Origin: an uncultured bacterium
GTDB lineage: Bacteria; Patescibacteriota; Minisyncoccia; Phycocordibacterales; Phycocordibacteraceae
Assembly: GCA_938008595.1 (NCBI GenBank)
Contig: CALLKD010000133.1
Coordinates: 1 to 11,010, forward strand
Length of the DNA stretch: 11,010 nt
Reading direction: 5' to 3'
Shown here: positions 1-6,365 of the stretch, one piece after another
Layout: each line of letters starts with the position of its first letter
How positions within the stretch are numbered: the first letter of the stretch is position 1
Translations under genes and position numbers: made by a program
The notes under the pieces: model-generated
Seen by the model: only the letters and a program-made list of their open reading frames with translations
Databases searched by the model: none
What the model was told of the DNA's origin: nothing

Positions 1-1
1 T

Positions 2-181
2 GATGAAGAATATGTTTCAAGCGATATTATTGGAGAACGCTTTGCATCAATTGCAGATCTTGGCATGACACGCGTTGTAGACGGTACCTTGGTCAAGGTG
101 CTTGCGTGGTACGATAACGAAGCAGGGTACACACACACCTTGGTGGAGCATGCGATTAAGGCAGGACAATCAAAATCTTAA
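2..181 (+). CDS. gap: Glyceraldehyde-3-phosphate dehydrogenase, C-terminal end (partial)
   Basis: Only the last 59 residues are in the window; the gene begins upstream. The enzyme oxidises glyceraldehyde-3-phosphate to 1,3-bisphosphoglycerate with NAD(P)+ and phosphate, in the cytoplasm. The reading frame starting at base 2 gives the GAPDH C-terminal signature: a VSSDIIGE segment (matching the family's VSxDxxG stretch), a VDGTLVKVLAWYDNEAGY segment containing the near-invariant WYDNExGY, and a final helix (TLVEHAIK). The catalytic Cys and the Rossmann fold lie outside the window. The stop TAA at 179-181 is followed after only 12 nt by the next ORF with no terminator, so read-through into the downstream small genes is likely. 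The family assignment is secure. Cofactor preference cannot be judged from this fragment. Confidence 0.96.
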   Translation, partial: DEEYVSSDIIGERFASIADLGMTRVVDGTLVKVLAWYDNEAGYTHTLVEHAIKAGQSKS

Positions 182-193
182 CTTCAGCTAGCT

Positions 194-451
194 ATGAATA
201 CAGAAGAAGATAAAATTGAGGCAATACTCCGAGAAGCAAAGAGAATTCGCATCCTGTTTGGTATTAGTATTGTGATCCTTGCACTTATTCTTGGTGCAAT
301 TGCCCCAGTAATCATTAGGGACGGGCTTACACTTTCTTCCGTTGAAAATTCTTGGGGTGTACGTTCAGACGTACGGCAAACCCCTCACGATACTAACCGA
401 TATGCGCCAGAACCAAGTGATATAAGTACGACAACTCCAGTAGTAGAGTAG
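194..451 (+). CDS. Small single-pass membrane protein, unknown function
   Basis: 85 residues, not recognised. Residues 1-19 are charged (NTEEDKIEAILREAKRIR), residues 19-41 form a strongly hydrophobic segment (LFGISIVILALILGAIAPVII), and the rest is polar and rich in Thr, Ser and Pro. This suggests one transmembrane helix; the basic residues before it favour a cytoplasmic N-terminus and an exposed tail. It begins 12 nt after the gap stop and ends 10 nt before the next small membrane gene, so it is probably co-transcribed with both. No Shine-Dalgarno sequence is visible before the ATG. The tight placement, clean hydropathy and lack of a competing frame support a real gene. Its position before a pilin-like gene could mean a surface-appendage role, but that is inference from neighbourhood only. 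Confidence 0.7.
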   Translation: MNTEEDKIEAILREAKRIRILFGISIVILALILGAIAPVIIRDGLTLSSVENSWGVRSDVRQTPHDTNRYAPEPSDISTTTPVVE

Positions 452-461
452 TAAATAGTGT

Positions 462-794
462 ATGGACTCTACACAAAGAGTACAATTTGATGAGTATAAC
501 GATCCTATAACTGCACACACTTTAGGGTCTGTGCAAAATAGGTGGCGTAAACAGCGGAAGGGGTTAATTGAATTCTTTGTTGCCAAGGGCTATGCAAAGA
601 ACGAGACTGAGGCGAGCAATATACTACTCGCAATAACTATCACTCTCGTTCTTTTTGCTGTTGGATTTTCTGCTATTTTTGGGTACAAGGCACCTGTTGC
701 AAGCCTAGAACTTCAGCGAACAACGCAGTGGAATAATGATGGGAATAGAGGACTGCCACCACCTGACTATCGACCAACACTTAAACAAAAATGA
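462..794 (+). CDS. Small membrane protein upstream of pilin, unknown function
   Basis: 110 residues, not recognised as a named family. Residues 1-50 are hydrophilic with a basic patch (RWRKQRKG, 28-34) and an amphipathic stretch (LIEFFVAKGYAKNETEA). Residues 54-74 are a hydrophobic helix (ILLAITITLVLFAVGFSAIFG). The last 35 residues are polar and proline-rich (GLPPPDYRP). The topology is probably N-in with the tail outside. The stop TGA (792-794) overlaps the pilin start ATG (791-793) in an ATGA arrangement, a classic sign of translational coupling, so the two products are probably made together. A helper or minor component of the pilin system is a reasonable guess but not shown. The TGA stop also argues against a genetic code that reassigns TGA. 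Confidence 0.72.
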   Translation: MDSTQRVQFDEYNDPITAHTLGSVQNRWRKQRKGLIEFFVAKGYAKNETEASNILLAITITLVLFAVGFSAIFGYKAPVASLELQRTTQWNNDGNRGLPPPDYRPTLKQK

Positions 795-1339
795 CATCTA
801 CCCATCTTTCAAAAAATAGGTCTCACGCTCCAAAGGGCTTTACCCTTATCGAACTCCTTGTTGTTATTGCCATCATCGGACTTCTCTCAAGTGTTGTACT
901 TGCCTCATTAAATACTGCACGTGCACGCGGCCGCGACGCAAGACGCCTATCAGATCTCCAGCAAGTACAGATTGCCCTTGAGTTATATCGTAGTGATAAC
1001 GGAGGATATCCTGCTACGCCTAATCTCGGTGATGGTGAGGGAGGCTATTATCGCGATTGCGGAGGATTTCATACACTTACCGGCCCTAGTGGGTGGGTGC
1101 CAAACCTTGCGCCAACTTACATTAAGGAGTTGCCTGCAGAGCCATTAAAGCCCTTTCTCACTGGATACGACTGTTATCGATACATATCTGATGGTAAGTC
1201 GTACATGGTGATGGCAGGCACCGATGAGACATATAGCGCGGCAAAGAATCCGTCCCCAAGACTCATACAGCCCGCTGGAAACTTTGCTAAATATAGTCCA
1301 GACCCACTTACAACAGTAACCGCTCCAGGAGCTTGGTAA
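791..1339 (+). CDS. Type IV pilin-like / pseudopilin protein
   Basis: 182 residues. The N-terminus has a class III (prepilin) signal: a 16-residue basic leader ending in K15-G16, then the mature start FTLIELLVVIAIIGLLSS. Prepilin peptidase would cut between G16 and F17 and N-methylate the Phe. The Glu at mature position 5 (E21), needed for pilus assembly, is present. The hydrophobic helix (about 17-40) continues into an amphipathic helix rich in Arg (NTARARGRDARRLSDLQQVQ), a pattern common in Patescibacteria pilins. The globular part is Gly/Tyr-rich and has two Cys (in DCGG and DCYR) that could form a disulfide. The product would be membrane-inserted and then assembled into a pilus or type II secretion-like filament used for attachment or DNA uptake. 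No assembly ATPase, platform protein or peptidase gene is in the window. The start overlaps the preceding stop. Confidence 0.9.
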   Translation: MTSTHLSKNRSHAPKGFTLIELLVVIAIIGLLSSVVLASLNTARARGRDARRLSDLQQVQIALELYRSDNGGYPATPNLGDGEGGYYRDCGGFHTLTGPSGWVPNLAPTYIKELPAEPLKPFLTGYDCYRYISDGKSYMVMAGTDETYSAAKNPSPRLIQPAGNFAKYSPDPLTTVTAPGAW

Positions 1340-1350
1340 CAACACATACT

Positions 1351-1785
1351 ATGAATATATACATTGCCTCAGATCACGCAGGATTTTCACTAAAAGAATT
1401 ACTCACTGAGCACCTTACCGCCGAAGGACATAGCGTGAAGGATTACGGTGCTTATGCGCACGACGAAGGAGATGACTATCCTGATTTTATAACTCCGTGC
1501 GCAGAAGCAGTGGCAGGGAGTGATGACACTTTCGGTATTGTTATCGGGGGCTCAGGACAGGGAGAAGTGATGGCCGCAAACAGAATTACTGGCGTGCGTG
1601 CAGCCCTCTACTATGGTGGTTCACATGACATCGTTACGCTTTCTCGTACGCACAACAATGCAAATATTCTTTCACTTGGTGCACGGTTTGTGTCTTTTGA
1701 GGAAGCTCGTGCAGCAGTGAAGCTCTTTCTAGAGACGCCATTTTCAGGAGATGAGCGACACGTACGTCGTATTGCAAAGTTCTAA
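1351..1785 (+). CDS. rpiB: Ribose-5-phosphate isomerase B
   Basis: 144 residues, the normal RpiB length. The enzyme interconverts ribulose-5-P and ribose-5-P in the non-oxidative pentose phosphate pathway. Family motifs in order: IASDHAGFSLKE (5-16), DYGA, DDYPDF (41-46), GIVIGGSGQGEVMAANR (62-78), RTHNNANILSLGAR (99-112) and a C-terminal RRIAKF. Where the E. coli enzyme has the catalytic Cys (ICGTG), this one has Ser68 in GGSGQGE followed by Glu72. That pattern matches the Mycobacterium-type enzymes, in which Glu rather than Cys is the proton-transfer base. His101 and Asn102 of the phosphate/anomer-binding motif are present. I chose the ATG at 1351 because it starts directly at the conserved first strand. 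An upstream in-frame TTG at 1333 would add six residues and overlap the pilin stop. Confidence 0.95.
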   Translation: MNIYIASDHAGFSLKELLTEHLTAEGHSVKDYGAYAHDEGDDYPDFITPCAEAVAGSDDTFGIVIGGSGQGEVMAANRITGVRAALYYGGSHDIVTLSRTHNNANILSLGARFVSFEEARAAVKLFLETPFSGDERHVRRIAKF

Positions 1786-1804
1786 TGGCAGACTAAAAGA
1801 GAGC

Positions 1805-1810
1805 TATACT
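1805..1810 (+). promoter_or_regulatory. Putative -10 box (TATACT) for rpe, leaderless type
   Basis: TATACT matches the TATAAT consensus at 5 of 6 positions and ends 7 nt before the rpe ATG. Initiation at the usual distance would put the 5' end at or next to the start codon. There is no convincing -35 box at 16-18 nt spacing and no Shine-Dalgarno sequence. The match is good but short, so this is a moderate call. It would give rpe and the transketolase genes an internal promoter. Confidence 0.45.
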
Positions 1811-1817
1811 AAATCCG

Positions 1818-2519
1818 ATGAGTACAATCATTCCCGCAATTCTTCCAACGTCGAGAGAAGATCTTGAGGACAAACTCTGGAAGCTGCAAGGCGTCTCAAC
1901 AAGTGTACAAATAGATTTGGTTGACGGGTCATTTGGTGCGCCAAAAACCTGGCTGGGAGGTGATTTGCAGAGTGATGCTGCTGTCGAGAAGCCCCTCCCG
2001 TTTCTTGGAACGATGGCGTATGAGGTGGATATTATGGCCCGTGATCCAGAGCCTCTTATGCGGCATTTTGTTCGTGAAGGGGTGACCCGAGTTACCGTAC
2101 ATGCGGCCCTCATTCTGAAACTCCCTGAGTTTATTGCTAATTTCCAACGTGAGTATGGGCATGATAAGGACTTTGCACCAGGATTACTTTCCTTGGGGCT
2201 TGCAATTGGTATTGATACCGACATGTCTCTCATAGAGCCATATATTGAACAGTGTGACTATGTGCAGTTCATGGGCATCGCGCATATTGGAAAGCAGGGA
2301 GAGCCGTTTGATACGCGTGTGCTTCCTAAAATTGCTGCGTTTAGGAAGAAATATCCTGAGATGCCAATTCAAGTAGATGGCGGTGTATCACTCACTACGG
2401 CACCGTCACTACTTACTGCAGGAGTCTCACGCATTGTTGTTGGTTCTGCGTTTTGGAATGCTGGTACCGTAGGTGAGCAAATGGAAAAGTTTGAAGAGCT
2501 TACACAAATATATTCATAA
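1818..2519 (+). CDS. rpe: Ribulose-phosphate 3-epimerase family protein, divergent active site
   Basis: 233 residues; the family is usually about 215-230. Rpe interconverts ribulose-5-P and xylulose-5-P using a TIM barrel with a bound divalent metal. Visible blocks: IIPAILPTS (4-12), SVQIDLVDGSF (29-39), YEVDIMARDP (68-77), VTVHAAL (92-98), a phosphate-loop-like MGIAHIGKQGEPF (152-164), LPKIAAFRKKYP, VDGGV (186-190) and VVGSAFW (207-213). Asp33, Asp36 and Asp187 match the conserved aspartates. However, the two metal-ligand histidines are replaced: canonical H-x-D is Q31-I-D33, and the His of the HLMV block is Asp71. It may use a different metal geometry, or have drifted in substrate. The context between rpiB and transketolase strongly favours a pentose phosphate role. 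No Shine-Dalgarno; the start is set by the conserved first strand. Confidence 0.85.
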   Translation: MSTIIPAILPTSREDLEDKLWKLQGVSTSVQIDLVDGSFGAPKTWLGGDLQSDAAVEKPLPFLGTMAYEVDIMARDPEPLMRHFVREGVTRVTVHAALILKLPEFIANFQREYGHDKDFAPGLLSLGLAIGIDTDMSLIEPYIEQCDYVQFMGIAHIGKQGEPFDTRVLPKIAAFRKKYPEMPIQVDGGVSLTTAPSLLTAGVSRIVVGSAFWNAGTVGEQMEKFEELTQIYS

Positions 2520-2542
2520 GAGCGCGTGCTACCATATACGAT

Positions 2543-3400
2543 ATGGCGCTTGTAGAAAAAGAAGTGTTATTTCTTGAAAAGAAAGCCGAAGAAATTCGTG
2601 AGACTATCATCACCATGCTCGTTGCGGCAGGCAGTGGACACACGGCAGGCCCACTTGGCATGGCAGATATGTTTTCTGCATTCTATTTTCATATACTTAA
2701 GCACGACCCTAAGAATCCTGAATGGGACGAGCGTGATTGGCTCCTATTAAGTAACGGTCATACCGTACCGGTGCGCTATGCTGCCATGGCACATGCAGGA
2801 TATTTCCCAGTGAGTGAAACAAGCACGCTACGTAAGCTTGGCTCACGACTACAAGGACACCCTGAGCGCACGCGTCTTCCAGGACTTGAGACGACATCAG
2901 GACCGCTTGGTGAGGGACTCTCACAAGCTGCAGGTATTGCCTATGCATTTCGCATGGACGGGAAGAAAAACCACGTATATGTGGTGATGGGAGATGGCGA
3001 GCAGGATGAAGGAAATGTATGGGAGGCCGTGATGTGGGTGGCAAAAGAAAAGCTATCAAACCTAACGGCCATCATCGATCGAAACAATATACAGATTGAT
3101 GGAATGACGGAGGCAGTAATGCCACTTGAAAGTCTTTCAGAGAAATATCGTGCGTTTGGGTGGCATGTACTTGAAGTAAATGGACATGACATGCATGCAT
3201 TTGTAGAGGCATGTGAAGAAGCAAAGACTATCGTTGAAAAACCAACGGTCATCATCGCGCACACCATACCTGGAAAGGGAGTACCTGATATTGAGTTTGA
3301 CTATCATTGGCATGGGAAAACGCCTTCTGCTGAAGAAGCAAAGACTTTTTTAAAGGAACTACGCACCATGAAAGGTTCGGTGCCGCACGAATATTCATAA
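2543..3400 (+). CDS. tkt: Transketolase, N-terminal (TPP-binding) subunit
   Basis: 285 residues, matching the N-terminal half of a two-polypeptide transketolase as found in archaea and many bacteria. It binds thiamine diphosphate and Mg2+ and, with the C subunit, moves two-carbon ketol units between sugar phosphates. Motifs: AAGSGHTAGPLGMADM (28-43, with His33 of the SGH motif), LLLSNGH (67-73), LGSRLQGHPE (99-108), TTSGPLGEGLSQAAG (117-131), the TPP/Mg motif GDGEQDEGNVWEA (150-162) with its partner Asn in IDRNNIQIDG (178-187), and IAHTIPGKGV near the C-terminus. The canonical SGHPG reads SGHTA here, a mild variation. The stop is one base from the start of the C-subunit gene (TAA-T-ATG), so the two are surely co-translated to give a matched complex. 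It starts 23 nt after rpe with no Shine-Dalgarno. Confidence 0.96.
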   Translation: MALVEKEVLFLEKKAEEIRETIITMLVAAGSGHTAGPLGMADMFSAFYFHILKHDPKNPEWDERDWLLLSNGHTVPVRYAAMAHAGYFPVSETSTLRKLGSRLQGHPERTRLPGLETTSGPLGEGLSQAAGIAYAFRMDGKKNHVYVVMGDGEQDEGNVWEAVMWVAKEKLSNLTAIIDRNNIQIDGMTEAVMPLESLSEKYRAFGWHVLEVNGHDMHAFVEACEEAKTIVEKPTVIIAHTIPGKGVPDIEFDYHWHGKTPSAEEAKTFLKELRTMKGSVPHEYS

Positions 3401-3401
3401 T

Positions 3402-4388
3402 ATGATTACATCCGAATCAAAACTTAGTGCAGAGGTGTTCGATTCTGCGATTACTAAAAAGGCCACACGAGATGGCTTTGGTACTGGTACCGTACGTCTT
3501 GGAAAAGAAGATGAGCGTATCGTTGTGCTTTGTGCAGATCTAAAGGAGTCAACACGCGCAGAAGTGTTTGAAAAAGAGTTTCCAAACCGCTTTATCGAAG
3601 TGGGTATTGCAGAACAAAATATGGCCGCACTTGCAGCAGGACTCGGACTTGCCGGCAAGATACCGTTCATCACGTCATATGCCGCATTCTCACCAGGAAG
3701 AAACTACGAACAGATTCGTACCACCATTGCGCTTAACCAAGTGCCTGTGAAAGTAATGGGAATGCACGCAGGGGTCTCTGTGGGACCTGATGGAGCAACA
3801 CATCAAATGCTTGAAGACATTGGGCTCATGCGTATGCTTCCGGGAATGGTGGTGATTAATCCTGCTGATGCGATTGAAGCAGAGAAGGCAGTTGTTGCTG
3901 CAGGAAAGAATGGACTCCCTACGTATATACGATTTGGACGCGCTCCAGTGCCGGTATTTACTACAGAGGAGACACCATTTGAGATAGGGAAGGCGCAGGT
4001 ACTGTGGAGAAGCGAGCGTCCAAAGGTTACGCTTATGGCAACGGGAGCTGTGAGTCATACCGCACTCATGGCTGCACGCGCGCTCGACGCCTCTGGTATT
4101 GGTTCAATTGTGCTGCACGTACACACAATTAAACCGCTTGATACTGCAGCAGTTATAGCCTGTGCAAAGGAAACAGGGGAAGTGGTAACAATAGAAGAAC
4201 ATCAGGTGGCAGGTGGATTCGGCAGTGCAATTGCTGAATGCCTTGGATCACACTACCCAGTACCTGTTACACGCGTAGGGATACAGGATGAGTTTGGTCA
4301 ATCAGGAACTCCAGATGAGTTACTAGAACACTATGGCCTCTCGGTAACCGGCATAGTGCAGAGTGTACAGCGTGTACTCTCGAAATAA
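3402..4388 (+). CDS. tkt: Transketolase, C-terminal (pyrimidine-binding) subunit
   Basis: 328 residues: an N-terminal pyrimidine-binding domain and a C-terminal transketolase domain. The general-acid Glu that activates thiamine diphosphate is Glu71 in FIEVGIAEQNMA. Other family blocks: LCADLKEST (43-51), FITSYAAFSPGRNYEQIR, GMHAGVSVGPDGATHQMLEDIGLMR split across the substrate-binding region, PADAIEAEKA, TYIRFGR, and in the last domain VTIEEHQVAGGFGSAIAE and GIQDEFGQSGTPDELLEHYG. It completes the enzyme with the preceding N subunit. The start is one base after the upstream stop and has no Shine-Dalgarno, so re-initiation or coupling is likely. A 1-deoxyxylulose-5-phosphate synthase is less likely because that enzyme is a single longer chain and the neighbours are pentose-phosphate enzymes. 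Confidence 0.96.
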   Translation: MITSESKLSAEVFDSAITKKATRDGFGTGTVRLGKEDERIVVLCADLKESTRAEVFEKEFPNRFIEVGIAEQNMAALAAGLGLAGKIPFITSYAAFSPGRNYEQIRTTIALNQVPVKVMGMHAGVSVGPDGATHQMLEDIGLMRMLPGMVVINPADAIEAEKAVVAAGKNGLPTYIRFGRAPVPVFTTEETPFEIGKAQVLWRSERPKVTLMATGAVSHTALMAARALDASGIGSIVLHVHTIKPLDTAAVIACAKETGEVVTIEEHQVAGGFGSAIAECLGSHYPVPVTRVGIQDEFGQSGTPDELLEHYGLSVTGIVQSVQRVLSK

Positions 4389-4394
4389 GTAGGT

Positions 4395-4547
4395 ATGTTA
4401 GTTGCGCACAGAATAAACAGTACGCTCGCAATCCTCATCCTTTCAATCGTTGCACTTACGTCAGGCGTTCTCATTGTGCATGCACTCAAAAACGCTACAC
4501 TCTCGTACAGCGGTTCTGAGCTTGTTCTTACTGAGGTGGGGGATTAA
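4395..4547 (+). CDS. Very small single-pass membrane protein (50 aa), hypothetical
   Basis: ATG at 4395 to TAA at 4545-4547. The peptide begins MLVAHRINSTLAILILSIVA and has one hydrophobic helix at about residues 9-30 (STLAILILSIVALTSGVLIVHA), then a polar tail ending in LVLTEVGD. It starts 6 nt after the transketolase stop on the same strand, as expected for the last gene of that operon. Its TAA overlaps the stop codon of the convergent transaldolase gene by four bases (4544-4547). No homologue is recognised and no Shine-Dalgarno is seen. The membrane-like hydropathy and operon position support it; its short length leaves real doubt. Two other small membrane genes in this window show a similar architecture. 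Confidence 0.45.
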   Translation: MLVAHRINSTLAILILSIVALTSGVLIVHALKNATLSYSGSELVLTEVGD

Positions 4548-5269
4548 ATAGTAAATCCAGAGTCTTGTCCTGCCTTATAGAATGCCTTGACTCCTTCTAG
4601 AGAAAACTCCTCAAGGTCAACACCGATACTTCCCAGCTTATGAAGTACAGAGTACGGAACGGTTATGATGTCAGCCCCAACTTCCTCAGCTTCGTAGATG
4701 TTATACACTTCGCGGCAGCTAGCCCACAAAAGTTCTGCAAGAGGAAGTTCACGTAGTAGTGCCTTGCATTCTCGCATAAGCGGAAGCGGATCTCTTCCGG
4801 TGTCGGCAACACGCCCAGCAAATACAGAAACAATAGCAGGAGTTTCTTTTGAAAGCGCTCCCGCAACTTCTGCAACTTGCGCTGGAGTCAGTATTGCGGT
4901 CACATTAAGTTTTATCCCTTCCCGTGCGAGCGTTTTAATAAGTGGGGTCGTCCATTCACCAGAGGTGTTGGTCACTGGAATTTTTACATACACATTCTCT
5001 CCCCATGAGTGAATGATTCTCGCTTCACGCTCCATTGAAGCAAGGTCGTCAGAGAACACCTCAAATGACAGTGGCTTATTAGTTACTTTCGTCAAAAGAC
5101 CCTTTGCAAACTCGGTGTAATTAGAGACGCCTGCCTCACGCATAAGTGAAGGGTTCGTGGTAAATCCCTGTACGTATGACTTCTCAGCCATCTCAAGAAT
5201 ATCTTTCTCCTGAGCGCCATCACCAAATATTTTTACTCGTAGTGCTTCAATTGGGGTTGGATGTTCCAT
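4544..5269 (-). CDS. tal: Transaldolase family protein
   Basis: 241 residues, slightly longer than small TalC/FSA-type transaldolases (about 215-220) and much shorter than classical TalB. It moves a dihydroxyacetone unit between sedoheptulose-7-P/glyceraldehyde-3-P and erythrose-4-P/fructose-6-P through a Schiff base. Visible motifs: GFTTNPSLM (35-43), YVKIPVTN with the Schiff-base Lys96, LNVTAILTPAQ, VSVFAGRVADTGRDP, LWASCREVYNIYEAEEVGADIITVP in two blocks near the C-terminus, and a final amphipathic helix. Each is typical of the TIM-barrel family. It is the second gene of a minus-strand pair, 6 nt after the PfkB kinase stop. A fructose-6-phosphate aldolase activity cannot be excluded from sequence alone. 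With transketolase next door, transaldolase is the more natural role. Confidence 0.92.
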   Translation of the reverse strand: MEHPTPIEALRVKIFGDGAQEKDILEMAEKSYVQGFTTNPSLMREAGVSNYTEFAKGLLTKVTNKPLSFEVFSDDLASMEREARIIHSWGENVYVKIPVTNTSGEWTTPLIKTLAREGIKLNVTAILTPAQVAEVAGALSKETPAIVSVFAGRVADTGRDPLPLMRECKALLRELPLAELLWASCREVYNIYEAEEVGADIITVPYSVLHKLGSIGVDLEEFSLEGVKAFYKAGQDSGFTI

Positions 5270-5275
5270 ATAGTA

Positions 5276-6268
5276 TTAGATTATTTCTAGAGCGTATTCA
5301 GGAGGAGCATCAGCAAGATACTTTTCAAGTTGCTCGCGAGTAAGTAGTCCCTCCTGTGCACCAATGGCCTGCACCACACTCATTGAGTTAATAGGACCCC
5401 AGAGAAGTGCTTCATCAAGAGGCTTACCAAGAGTGAGTGCGCAGGCAACAGAAGAGGCAAAGGCATCTCCTGCACCAGTACGTTCATAGGGGCCACGAAC
5501 ATCAGGATATAGTGGTACACGCAACATACGCTCTCCATCATAGGCATAGGCACCATTTAGTCCATCAGTAATAAGTACAATCTTTGGACCAAGTTCCCGC
5601 ATTCCCGTAAGGAGCACAGAAATATCTTGTGAACTTGTGTACCCAAGAATCTTTTCAGCCTCCTCTTTATTACATGCGCTTAAGTATGCCGCGGCATATA
5701 CGTCAGCAAGAAGTTCCTTACCCATTGCAATCTCCTGTCCAGGCTGGAACATTAGCTTTGACTCTGGGTGTAGGGAAATCCACGCTGCAATTGCTTTGTG
5801 AGTTTCACCACTAGGGTCTCCAAGTGAGGAGAGATATACATAGCGGGGAGGCACGAGATCTTCAGGGAATTTGTAGGGGAACGTGCTGTGCTTTATAAGT
5901 ATTGACCGTTCGTTAGTGTACCAAAGTACGTAGTCGTGGTTTGAGGCGATGCCAGGAGTTTGGGTGACATACGTAGTATCTACCCCCTCCTTCTTTAGTA
6001 CCTGTAGGTTACTATCTCCGTCCTTGTCAGTACCGGTCCAAGTAAGTAGTCCTGCGTGAAGACCTAACCGTGCTGCTGAAACTGCAGCATTTGCAGCATT
6101 TCCAACGCCTGCGAGCTCGGCTGCAAATTCATAGGGAATCTTATCGCCCCATCGCATGGATATTTTGCAGTTCGCACTGTCAATGTCACAAGTTACTTCT
6201 GCGTCCTTAAGGCGAATAAAAGTATCGGTGGTGATATCACCAACGGCAAGCAAATCAATAGTATTCAT
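5276..6268 (-). CDS. PfkB-family carbohydrate kinase
   Basis: 330 residues of the ribokinase/PfkB fold. N-terminal LLAVGDITTDTFI (6-18) is the first strand and sugar-contacting Asp region, GVGNAANAAVSAARLG (54-69) is the first PfkB signature, NKEEAEKILG (200-209) is the usual N-x-x-E Mg/ATP motif, and ERTGAGDAF (262-270) is the second signature with catalytic Asp268 and the GAGD anion hole. An insertion around 24-48 (CDIDSANCKISMRWGDKIPYE) is likely the lid. The substrate cannot be read from sequence: fructose-6-P, ribose, a nucleoside or another sugar are all possible. The context, transcribed with transaldolase and divergent from aldolase, favours a sugar-phosphate role. If the genome lacks PfkA, this is the best candidate for closing upper glycolysis. 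ATP is the presumed phosphate donor. Confidence 0.9.
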   Translation of the reverse strand: MNTIDLLAVGDITTDTFIRLKDAEVTCDIDSANCKISMRWGDKIPYEFAAELAGVGNAANAAVSAARLGLHAGLLTWTGTDKDGDSNLQVLKKEGVDTTYVTQTPGIASNHDYVLWYTNERSILIKHSTFPYKFPEDLVPPRYVYLSSLGDPSGETHKAIAAWISLHPESKLMFQPGQEIAMGKELLADVYAAAYLSACNKEEAEKILGYTSSQDISVLLTGMRELGPKIVLITDGLNGAYAYDGERMLRVPLYPDVRGPYERTGAGDAFASSVACALTLGKPLDEALLWGPINSMSVVQAIGAQEGLLTREQLEKYLADAPPEYALEII

Positions 6269-6274
6269 ACTTGT

Positions 6275-6303
6275 ATAGTAAGGTCTTCATCCGCTTGCGT
6301 CGA
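6275..6303 (-). promoter_or_regulatory. Putative promoter for pfkB-type kinase and transaldolase
   Basis: On the minus strand, TCGACG (6303-6298, 4/6 to TTGACA), a 17-nt spacer and TACTAT (6280-6275, 4/6 to TATAAT). The -10 ends 6 nt before the ATG, so transcripts would be leaderless or nearly so. It lies in the 97-nt region between two divergent genes. Individually weak; the spacing and the repeat of this layout elsewhere in the window raise it. Confidence 0.4.
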
Positions 6304-6348
6304 GTTGGTAGTAAACAGTGCCGCTACCCCTAATGTGGCGTGTCTACG

Positions 6349-6357
6349 TGATACACT
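6349..6357 (+). promoter_or_regulatory. Putative extended -10 promoter for class I aldolase
   Basis: TGATACACT: an extended-10 TG dinucleotide, one base, then TACACT (4/6 to TATAAT), ending 8 nt before the ATG at 6366. No -35 match is seen at the usual spacing, which an extended -10 can tolerate. It implies a leaderless transcript. It also argues that the in-frame upstream codons from 6318 are not translated. Confidence 0.4.
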
Positions 6358-6365
6358 TTTTATAT

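Noticed and set aside
1333-1350. Upstream TTG start for rpiB
   Set aside because: It adds six residues (VTTHTM region) that do not match the family and overlaps the pilin stop; the ATG at 1351 begins at the conserved first strand.
4480-4530. Possible terminator hairpin (CTCA..CGCT / AGCG..TGAG) between the converging operons
   Set aside because: The stem is imperfect, lies inside the small ORF, and is not followed by a T run on either strand.
6318-6365. Upstream in-frame start for the aldolase
   Set aside because: The added 16 residues do not look like the family N-terminus, and the stretch contains the likely extended -10 promoter.
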